DNA of 5,169 nucleotides, taken from the NCBI GenBank assembly GCA_902782475.1, contig CACZNR010000157.1:1-5169 (forward strand), given 5' to 3'. The translations under genes and the position numbers were made by a program. The notes under the pieces are model-generated. The model was given only the letters and a program-made list of their open reading frames with translations. It did not search any database and was not told where the DNA came from. This DNA is from an uncultured Eubacteriales bacterium. Its GTDB lineage: Bacteria; Bacillota; Clostridia; Christensenellales; Christensenellaceae. Shown in pieces: positions 1 to 5,169 of this stretch. Every line of letters begins with the position of its first letter. Within the stretch, counting starts at the first letter, position 1.

Positions 1-4
1 ACCA
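1..4 (+). tRNA. Possible 3' end (discriminator A plus CCA) of an upstream tRNA
   Basis: The window starts with ACCA, followed by a five-base spacer and then the first base of the tRNA-Val acceptor stem. A discriminator A plus encoded CCA is exactly how the tRNA-Val at 10-85 ends, and bacterial tRNA genes of this kind often sit in tandem a few bases apart. Four bases are too few to identify a gene, so this is an inference from context only. Confidence 0.25.
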
Positions 5-9
5 AATGT

Positions 10-85
10 GGGAGTTTAGCTCAGCTGGGAGAGCATCTGCCTTACAAGCAGGGGGTCACAGGTTCGAGCCCTGTAACTCCCACCA
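10..85 (+). tRNA. tRNA-Val, anticodon UAC
   Basis: The sequence folds into a complete 76-nt cloverleaf. The acceptor stem is GGGAGTT (10-16) paired with AACTCCC (75-81). The D arm is GCTC/GAGC (19-22 and 31-34). The anticodon stem is TCTGC/GCAGG (36-40 and 48-52, closed by a T-G pair) around the seven-base loop CTTACAA, which places anticodon TAC at 43-45. The variable loop is 53-57. The T arm is ACAGG/CCTGT with loop TTCGAGC (63-69). Discriminator A82 is followed by an encoded CCA (83-85). UAC reads valine GUA and, with wobble modification, other GUN codons. A terminator follows at once, so this is the last gene of its transcript. All stems are intact and I see no sign of decay or of an integrated element. 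Confidence 0.97.
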
Positions 86-117
86 AAAAGAAACCTGAAG
101 GACGGTTTCTTTTTTTT
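86..117 (+). terminator. Rho-independent terminator after tRNA-Val
   Basis: The arm AAAGAAACC (87-95) pairs with GGTTTCTTT (104-112) around an eight-base loop (96-103). The stem can be lengthened by further A-T pairs, and the 3' arm runs into T-only sequence to 117. It starts immediately after the tRNA CCA end, as expected for the end of a tRNA transcription unit. The A tract on the left could let it work on the opposite strand as well. Confidence 0.88.
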
Positions 118-168
118 ATATTTTTTTCCTGTTGTTCGTTAAGGATATATATTCCTTTTTCTGCGCTA

Positions 169-177
169 TGGTATAAT
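169..177 (+). promoter_or_regulatory. Extended -10 promoter of the ABC transporter operon
   Basis: A perfect TATAAT lies at 172-177, preceded by TG at 169-170, giving the extended -10 form TGnTATAAT read by the housekeeping sigma factor. No good -35 hexamer is found at 16-18 bases spacing: the 149-155 region is AT-rich and lacks TTG. Transcription should begin near 184, leaving an untranslated leader of about 29 bases before the ATG at 213. An imperfect inverted repeat at 141-157 covers the -35 position and may be a regulator site. Confidence 0.7.
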
Positions 178-212
178 AGCAAGGATGCGAAGATAGAAAG
201 GTAATATTATTC

Positions 213-2780
213 ATGATTTTCAAGCATTCATATTCCATCCTGAAGCATAATGCCCTAAGGACTTTCCTGTTTGTGGTCCTGTATGGTTTCTGCATGTTTG
301 CGATATGCTTCATACCTACGATATTTGATGCACAATACATAACTGAGATGAATAAGAACCTCCAGGAATACGGAAAGATGAATGCTGTCATATGTGATCT
401 CAACAAGGCGGAACTTGATGAGATGAACAGCAGTTTTTCAATACTCTCATATCAGAAGGGATTCGTAGAGAAGTATGGAGATACATCCTTCAATGGTGTT
501 TCCGCGGTCATCGGTCACCTTGACAGCAGATCACTGGATCTCGGAAACATAAAGACGATAGAAGGTAAACTGCCTTCCAATAAGAATGAGATAGCAGTCG
601 AAAAAAAGATCGCCGGTTCGGCTTCTGTAGGAGATACAGTCAGTCTGAATATCAATGGCCATTCCTATTCTTTCAAGCTCACAGGAATAGTGAAGGATTA
701 TGCCAAGGATCTCATGTATTCTCTTCCTAACATAATAGTGGGTGGAAAACTTGACGAACAGATCTCAAAGTATGACATGATGGTCTATTTCAGATGGGCA
801 CTGAGCTACAGGGAAACAGGAAGTCTAAGATTTCCGGAGAACGTCATAACAGCTTCTTCTCTTCCACACAGCAGGGTACAGTACAATTACCATGTTTACA
901 GTGTAAGGAGACCATATGCCTATGATGCAAACCAGACATTCCTTATGGTAGGCATTTTTGCCACGATAGTGTTCGTGGTATTCATCATTTTCTCAAACTT
1001 CCTGAACAATCTTGAGAGGGTGATCTATGACTTAAGACTGTTCGGAGCAACCGGGGGCTACATTGCATGGCTGAAGATAGTCATATCGGTCATGACGCTG
1101 GTGCTCAGCATAATGGTCTACTTCGTTATCTACTATATCATCATATCCATAACTGAGCATGTGCTCGGAGTAAGGATATATCTGCTCAATTCCATCACGA
1201 GCCAGGTGCTTTTCGGGTCCATGGTCCTATTCCCTATGTTCCTTCTCATATATTCAGTAAGGAATTCTCTTGCAAAGGGTCTTAAGCCGATCTCTTTCTC
1301 GGATATAAAGGAAGAAAGATTCGCAGGAAGGACCATAGAGCTTAAGGGTTCACTTGATCTTTATTTTGCAAAGACCAGGATGAGATACAGAAGACTCAAA
1401 CTCTTTATGTTCGGCGTGGTGCTTGCAATATTCGTGGCAGTCATACTTGTAATGACAGAGGATGTTGATTCCAAGATACTATATAATACCATAGGCCGCG
1501 ACAGGACCATAACTCCGGGAAGGGTAGAGCCATCACAGGAGGAGATCTTCAATGCTGACGGGTTCATATATACAGAAAAGACCGGAGGAACTCCGTATGA
1601 GGAGACGCTCCCTATATGGGATTATGAGGAGATAACCGCAAGAAATGAATTCAATGCCCTTTATCCAAGCCTCATAGTAAAGGCTTCTTCAGGCAGTGAA
1701 TACGCGAAAAGGATGTTTGAAAAGACAGATGGCTCACAGAGTGAAGAGTTCGTTTCCGGTTCCACATGGGTGACACCATATACTGAAAAGAATTTCAGGA
1801 TCTTTGAGATAGATGACAATGTCTACGGGCTGCTGTCAAGGATATTCAGACATAATGAGCCTGACAAGGTGATCGAGAATGGAAAGGCTCTAGCCATATT
1901 GAACGGCTTTGAGACCGGAGTTGAGGATGAAGACGGAAAGATGATCTATCTCCTGAATGACCTGTACAAGGATGGAGACATGATAACCTTCGGATGGGTC
2001 ACATCCGATGCGGGCATCGATGAGGTAAGAAAGGATCCTTCTCTTCTTGAACATCATACAGAGAGTTTCGAGATCATGGCCACATATGATGGCAGTGTAT
2101 ATACAAGAGCGCTCTTTGATGAATTCAACGATGTGTCCATACTTATATTCATTCCGCAGAAGACCGTCAGGGAATCTGAACTCATGAGCCTTGTAAGCAA
2201 AACGGATATAACATTCTCAAGCTTTACGAGACTTGGACAGTACAGGAGCTTCGATAAGGAATATCTTGAACCATATACCGAAAAGTATCCGTTCCTGAGA
2301 GTAAACTACACAGATGATGAGACTATCAGGGATGTGAGCCTGCAGATACAGACGCTTACTTTCGTCAAGGACATGCTGGTAGCATGCGAAGTGATACTGG
2401 TGATGTTTGCCATAATCAACATAGTCTTTGAGAAATACAAGGAATTTGAAAAGATGTTCATGACCATGAGGAGCATAGGATACAGGACATGGCATATCAT
2501 ATCCACTATCTTCATGGAGTATTTTGGCTATTATGTGATAGAGCTTCTGGTGATAATGTTCTTCGACATAGTTCTCTGCATGATCTATCTGCCGAATCTT
2601 TATTCGTTCCCGTTAAGGACCACCATGATAACGAAATTCAGATTCTACTGCACTTTTGCCATAACGAACACATCTGACTATGCCATCCTTCTTTCCGGAC
2701 TGGTCATAGCCGTGACAATAGTAATAACGCTTACGACCATATTCAAGAAACTGGTCAACTTCATACGCATGAAGGAATAA
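213..2780 (+). CDS. ABC transporter permease, duplicated FtsX/MacB-type, 855 aa
   Basis: This is the membrane subunit of a MacB/FtsX-type (type VII) ABC transporter, encoded with its ATPase 14 bases downstream. By eye it has eight membrane segments in two four-helix halves: about 16-38, 242-264, 286-313 and 328-348, then 397-414, 717-738, 765-793 and 824-845. Each half carries an extracellular domain after its first helix, about 39-241 and the larger 415-716. The first shows MacB core features: EGKLP at 118-121, NEIAV near 125-129, VGDTVSL at 139-145 and a following TGIVKDY at 157-163. The second has a looser counterpart, DGDMITF (587-593). The cytoplasmic FtsX motif is present twice at the same spacing: E268, R275, G278, I284 and E746, R753, G756, I762. 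The start is firm: a stop codon at 177-179 lies upstream in frame, no other start codon intervenes, and AGAAAGG (195-201) is the ribosome site. The substrate is unknown. It is longer than LolC or MacB permeases and differs from BceB, which has ten helices and one extracellular domain. Confidence 0.88.
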   Translation: MIFKHSYSILKHNALRTFLFVVLYGFCMFAICFIPTIFDAQYITEMNKNLQEYGKMNAVICDLNKAELDEMNSSFSILSYQKGFVEKYGDTSFNGVSAVIGHLDSRSLDLGNIKTIEGKLPSNKNEIAVEKKIAGSASVGDTVSLNINGHSYSFKLTGIVKDYAKDLMYSLPNIIVGGKLDEQISKYDMMVYFRWALSYRETGSLRFPENVITASSLPHSRVQYNYHVYSVRRPYAYDANQTFLMVGIFATIVFVVFIIFSNFLNNLERVIYDLRLFGATGGYIAWLKIVISVMTLVLSIMVYFVIYYIIISITEHVLGVRIYLLNSITSQVLFGSMVLFPMFLLIYSVRNSLAKGLKPISFSDIKEERFAGRTIELKGSLDLYFAKTRMRYRRLKLFMFGVVLAIFVAVILVMTEDVDSKILYNTIGRDRTITPGRVEPSQEEIFNADGFIYTEKTGGTPYEETLPIWDYEEITARNEFNALYPSLIVKASSGSEYAKRMFEKTDGSQSEEFVSGSTWVTPYTEKNFRIFEIDDNVYGLLSRIFRHNEPDKVIENGKALAILNGFETGVEDEDGKMIYLLNDLYKDGDMITFGWVTSDAGIDEVRKDPSLLEHHTESFEIMATYDGSVYTRALFDEFNDVSILIFIPQKTVRESELMSLVSKTDITFSSFTRLGQYRSFDKEYLEPYTEKYPFLRVNYTDDETIRDVSLQIQTLTFVKDMLVACEVILVMFAIINIVFEKYKEFEKMFMTMRSIGYRTWHIISTIFMEYFGYYVIELLVIMFFDIVLCMIYLPNLYSFPLRTTMITKFRFYCTFAITNTSDYAILLSGLVIAVTIVITLTTIFKKLVNFIRMKE

Positions 2781-2782
2781 CA

Positions 2783-2789
2783 GGGGAGG
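2783..2789 (+). promoter_or_regulatory. Strong ribosome binding site of the ATPase gene
   Basis: GGGGAGG lies five bases before the ATG at 2795 and contains a full GGAGG core. It fixes the start of the ATPase and is stronger than the permease gene's own site (AGAAAGG with an 11-base spacer). This could favour the two ATPase copies needed for each duplicated permease; that stoichiometric reading is inference. Confidence 0.8.
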
Positions 2790-2794
2790 AAAAC

Positions 2795-3451
2795 ATGTCT
2801 ATCTTAAAACTGGAAGGTGTAACAAAAACATTCAAGATGGGATCCAACCGGAATGATGCAGTACACAATATCACTTGGGAATTTGATGAAGGACTGAATT
2901 TCATATACGGAAAATCAGGTTCCGGAAAGACTACACTGCTTCATACCATGGCAGGCTTTGAGAAGCCTACAAAGGGCAAGGTCATATATGAAGGAAAATC
3001 CGTATATGATGATTTTGACATGTCAAAGCTTCATTGTCATGATTTCGGATTCGTTTTCCAGACATACAACCTGATCCCTGAATTCAATGTCAAGGACAAT
3101 ATCATGCTGCCGATGAAGTTCGACAAGAACAAGGACCATTCCATATATGACGAGATAATAAAGATCCTTGGCATAGATGACAAGCTCCGCAGATATCCTT
3201 CAACTCTTTCAGGTGGAGAACAGCAAAGAGTCGCCATAGCAAGGGCCATAGTCAACAGACCTAAGATAATCTTTGCGGATGAGCCTACAGGTAACCTTGA
3301 TGAGAACAACGGAAGGATAGTCATTGAATTCCTTACGGAGCTCTGCAGGAAATACAGTCTCAGTCTCTTCCTGGTCACACACGACATGGATCTTCTTAAA
3401 TACGCAGATTTCATATACCAGATGAAGGACGGAGTACTTGAAAAGGAATGA
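2795..3451 (+). CDS. ABC transporter ATP-binding protein, MacB/LolD type, 218 aa
   Basis: This is the cytoplasmic ATPase that powers the permease encoded just upstream. All nucleotide-binding motifs are present: A-loop aromatic probably F13, Walker A GKSGSGKT (39-46), Q-loop Q89 in FVFQTYNL, signature LSGGEQQR (138-145), Walker B IIFADE (158-163) with catalytic E163, D-loop NLD (167-169) and switch histidine H196 in VTHD. The length of 218 residues is typical of the LolD/MacB/FtsE group, as are the QTYNLIPEF stretch and the ADEPTGNLD block. The protein is a single nucleotide-binding domain without membrane segments, so a homodimer is expected. It lies 14 bases after the permease stop and shares its promoter. 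The order permease then ATPase is the reverse of the common bceAB-type order. Family assignment is secure; the transported substrate is not known. A terminator follows at 3488-3512. Confidence 0.95.
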   Translation: MSILKLEGVTKTFKMGSNRNDAVHNITWEFDEGLNFIYGKSGSGKTTLLHTMAGFEKPTKGKVIYEGKSVYDDFDMSKLHCHDFGFVFQTYNLIPEFNVKDNIMLPMKFDKNKDHSIYDEIIKILGIDDKLRRYPSTLSGGEQQRVAIARAIVNRPKIIFADEPTGNLDENNGRIVIEFLTELCRKYSLSLFLVTHDMDLLKYADFIYQMKDGVLEKE

Positions 3452-3487
3452 TCTTTTCCTCTTAATTTTCAGGAATGTTACAAAATC

Positions 3488-3512
3488 AGGGGCATATTAA
3501 CTTGCCCCTTTT
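3488..3512 (+). terminator. Rho-independent terminator of the ABC transporter operon
   Basis: AGGGGCA (3488-3494) pairs perfectly with TGCCCCT (3503-3509) around an eight-base loop, and the 3' arm ends in a run of four T (3509-3512). The stem has five G-C pairs, but the T tract is short and broken by G at 3513, so some read-through into the flippase gene is possible. It lies 36 bases after the ATPase stop codon. Confidence 0.8.
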
Positions 3513-3531
3513 GTGTATTCGGAAGTATAAT
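3502..3531 (+). promoter_or_regulatory. Probable promoter of the flippase gene, overlapping the terminator
   Basis: A perfect TATAAT lies at 3526-3531. Eighteen bases upstream is TTGCCC (3502-3507), a 4-of-6 match to the -35 consensus that falls in the right arm of the preceding terminator. Transcription should start near 3538, about 29 bases before the ATG at 3567. The -10 flanks resemble those of the transporter promoter (both read GTATAATAG), but this one lacks the upstream TG. Confidence 0.65.
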
Positions 3532-3548
3532 AGTACGTCGAATCAAAT

Positions 3549-3563
3549 AGGGAAAGACAGGTG
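3549..3563 (+). promoter_or_regulatory. Ribosome binding region that decides the flippase start
   Basis: Two weak sites overlap here. AGGGA (3549-3553) is seven bases before a GTG at 3561, while AGGTG (3559-3563) is correctly placed for the ATG at 3567. The ATG is preferred because of codon choice and because family members typically begin a few residues before an NS(I/L)RN segment, seen here at residues 6-10 of the ATG-started protein. Confidence 0.5.
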
Positions 3564-3566
3564 CTT

Positions 3567-5108
3567 ATGAACAGATCCAGGAATTCACTTAGAAATATCA
3601 TCGTAGGGATGGGAGGCCAGCTCCTAAATATCATAATGAGCTTTGCCTACAGGACCGTATTCATACACTCTCTGAGTGATGAATATCTTGGTATAAACGG
3701 AGTTTTTACCAATATCCTTATGGTATTCTCTCTTGCGGATCTCGGTGTAGGCACCGCCATAATATATGCCCTCTACAAGCCCATAGCAGAGAATGATGTA
3801 AAACAGATCAAGGCACTCATGAAGATGTATGCCAAGGCATATATCACCATTGGTTTCGTCATACTTGGCATGGGCCTTGTATGCATGCCTTTCATACAGC
3901 ATCTCATTACTACAGACAAGGACATCCCGCATCTTAAGCTCATATTCATGATTTTTGTCATCAATACGGCTTCGACCTATTTCTTTGCCTACAAGGGTAC
4001 TCTGCTTACAGCAAGCCAGCAGCACTATCTTGTGTCCGGAGTAGTTTACGGGACATCCGTCATCTGCTACCTTATACAGATCGTAGTGATGCTCCTTACA
4101 CATAACTACATACTCACTCTTTCAATACAGGTAGGTACAAATATCCTTCAGAACATAATAACTGCAGCCATAGCTGACAGAAAGTTCCCGTATCTGAAGG
4201 GAAAGAATGAAGAGAAGCTTTCCGACAGGGAAAAGAAGGGCATATTCAAGAACATGAGTTCCCTCATGTTCTACCGTACAGGTCAGGTAATAATCAACGG
4301 AACTGACAGCATAATAATCTCAAAATTCCAGGGAGTCGTGGAGGCAGGGTTCTATTCCAACTACTCTCTTATAACCACTACAATAAAGAACCTTCTCCTG
4401 CAGGTGTTCCATGCCATTACAGGAAGCATAGGAAACCTTGCTGCAGTTGAGAGCGATGCAAAGAAGTACAGGACATACAATCTCATATATTTCGGAAACT
4501 TCTGGATGTTCGGATTCTGTTCTGTATGCCTTTTCGTGCTCCTTAACCCGTTTGTGACCATCTGGGCAGGGAAGGACAGGGTATTGACACTGGCTCAGGT
4601 ATTTTTCATCGTCCTCAATTTCTACCTGGTAGGGATGAGGAACGTGAACCTTACATTCAGGGATACCATGGGCATATTCAAGGAGGGAAGATTCATCCCT
4701 ATAATCTCAGCTGCAGTCAACATCATAGTTTCGATAGTAACGACAAAGATATTCGGGCTCATAGGTGCCTTCATTGGGACCACAGTCAGCATGCTGACCA
4801 CCCTTGTATGGATGGAGCCGGTAATACTGTTCAAATACGGATTCAAGAGAAACGTCATGGATTACTTTGTGAAATATGTAATGTATTTCGGTGCAACCGT
4901 GCTTGCAACAGTGATCACTTACTTTATCGCGTCCATATTCCCTGAGGGAAGGATACTCTATTTCCTCGGAAAGCTCATAGTATGTGCCATAGTTCCAAAT
5001 GTCGTGTTCTTTGCACTCTTCGGAAGGACCGTGGAGTTTAAGGACCTGTTCAGCAGGGTAAAGAATACACTGGGAAGAAGATTCCTCAAGAAGAAAGAAG
5101 CTGCCTGA
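3567..5108 (+). CDS. Oligosaccharide flippase, MOP superfamily (Wzx/RfbX-like), 513 aa
   Basis: This is a polytopic membrane protein expected to flip a lipid-linked glycan across the cytoplasmic membrane for surface polysaccharide or wall polymer synthesis. By eye it has about 14 helices: 11-33, 43-70, 91-112, 122-142, 154-178, 180-203, 229-252, 262-292, 305-330, 339-360, 375-393, 396-422, 433-457 and 463-487, matching the usual MOP fold. Recognisable family landmarks are NSLRN (6-10), RTVFIHSL near 29-36, EYLGINGVFTNIL (39-51), SLADLGVGTAIIYALYKPIA (55-74) and the charged central loop 207-228 between the two six-to-eight-helix halves. The tail is basic (RRFLKKK) and cytoplasmic. An in-frame GTG at 3561 would add two residues. 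It has its own promoter and its stop codon overlaps the next ATG by one base. No glycosyltransferase is nearby, so the glycan is unknown. A teichoic or peptidoglycan precursor role cannot be excluded, though the sequence looks like the polysaccharide branch rather than MurJ. Confidence 0.9.
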   Translation: MNRSRNSLRNIIVGMGGQLLNIIMSFAYRTVFIHSLSDEYLGINGVFTNILMVFSLADLGVGTAIIYALYKPIAENDVKQIKALMKMYAKAYITIGFVILGMGLVCMPFIQHLITTDKDIPHLKLIFMIFVINTASTYFFAYKGTLLTASQQHYLVSGVVYGTSVICYLIQIVVMLLTHNYILTLSIQVGTNILQNIITAAIADRKFPYLKGKNEEKLSDREKKGIFKNMSSLMFYRTGQVIINGTDSIIISKFQGVVEAGFYSNYSLITTTIKNLLLQVFHAITGSIGNLAAVESDAKKYRTYNLIYFGNFWMFGFCSVCLFVLLNPFVTIWAGKDRVLTLAQVFFIVLNFYLVGMRNVNLTFRDTMGIFKEGRFIPIISAAVNIIVSIVTTKIFGLIGAFIGTTVSMLTTLVWMEPVILFKYGFKRNVMDYFVKYVMYFGATVLATVITYFIASIFPEGRILYFLGKLIVCAIVPNVVFFALFGRTVEFKDLFSRVKNTLGRRFLKKKEAA

Positions 5109-5169
5109 TGATAAAGTTCGGACCTGCAGGAAACCCGGATGCCTTCTATGAAGCAGGATACAGGCATAC
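5108..5169 (+). CDS. Partial N-terminus of an endonuclease IV-like TIM-barrel protein
   Basis: The reading frame starts at an ATG overlapping the flippase stop (TGATG) and stays open to the window edge, giving 20 complete codons. The peptide opens MIKFGPAGNPDAFYEAGY. From memory of the family, an IKFGPAGN opening followed by an FYE-GY segment is characteristic of proteins annotated as deoxyribonuclease IV or sugar phosphate isomerase-like TIM barrels in Clostridia; the metal-binding residues would all lie beyond the edge. No good Shine-Dalgarno is present (only AAGAAAGAAG upstream), so translation probably relies on coupling to the flippase. The molecular role, AP-site endonuclease or sugar-related enzyme, cannot be told from this fragment. 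Confidence 0.65.
   Translation, partial: MIKFGPAGNPDAFYEAGYRH

Noticed and set aside
10..85. tRNA gene as an integration site for a mobile element
   Set aside because: I found no second copy of the tRNA 3' end in the window and no integrase or phage gene; the neighbouring genes look chromosomal.
86..212. Riboswitch or T-box leader before the permease gene
   Set aside because: The transcript leader from the predicted start is only about 29 bases, and the only strong hairpin upstream is the tRNA terminator.
116..406. Open frame of 96 codons on the minus strand across the operon promoter
   Set aside because: It overlaps the start of the permease gene, the promoter and part of the terminator T tract; the translation shows no familiar motif.
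213..2780. Assignment of the permease as BceB (bacitracin-type resistance)
   Set aside because: BceB has ten helices with one large extracellular domain between helices 7 and 8; here eight helices in two halves each carry a domain, and no BceRS-like genes are present.
3037..3414. Open frame of 125 codons antisense to the ATPase gene
   Set aside because: It is antisense to the Q-loop-to-H-loop region of a clear ATPase; the open frame follows from that gene's composition.
3624..4103. Open frame of 159 codons on the minus strand inside the flippase gene
   Set aside because: It lies fully within a strongly supported membrane protein gene, has no recognisable domain in its Cys- and His-rich translation, and is a frame shadow caused by the codon bias of the real gene.

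Overview
The window reads as chromosomal DNA of a low-to-moderate GC Gram-positive bacterium, most likely Bacillota, class Clostridia, with Lachnospiraceae a reasonable guess. The reasons are strong purine-rich Shine-Dalgarno sites, TATAAT -10 boxes, short U-tract terminators, a genomically encoded tRNA CCA end, heavy ATA and AGR codon use (11 of 18 Ile codons are ATA and 6 of 8 Arg codons are AGA or AGG in the ATPase gene), and protein styles familiar from that group. The taxonomic call is inference. Every supported feature is on the + strand.

Layout. The window opens with a tRNA-Val(UAC) at 10-85, perhaps the last gene of a tRNA cluster, because bases 1-4 look like the end of a preceding tRNA. 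A hairpin terminator follows directly. A promoter with an extended -10 box (169-177) then drives a two-gene ABC transporter operon. Its first gene encodes an 855-residue permease (213-2780) built as two FtsX/MacB-type halves. Fourteen bases later comes a 218-residue ATPase (2795-3451) with all the expected nucleotide-binding motifs. The operon ends at a hairpin terminator (3488-3512).

A second promoter, whose -35 box lies inside that terminator, starts the next unit. This encodes a 14-helix oligosaccharide flippase of the MOP superfamily (3567-5108). Its stop codon overlaps the ATG of a partial gene (5108 to the window end) whose first 20 residues resemble the N-terminus of endonuclease IV-like TIM-barrel proteins.

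How the genes work together. Permease and ATPase together should form one MacB/FtsX-type (type VII) ABC transporter: the ATPase is expected to dimerise on the cytoplasmic face and drive movements of the two unequal extracellular domains. Its substrate cannot be read from the sequence; lipoprotein handling, peptide or antibiotic export or resistance, and cell-wall control are all possible. The flippase should move a lipid-linked glycan across the membrane, but no glycosyltransferase or polymerase gene is in view. I see no clearly undescribed system, CRISPR array, insertion sequence or phage gene. The points most worth a second look are the permease with its promoter-side inverted repeat, the interleaved terminator and promoter, and the flippase/TIM-barrel coupling.
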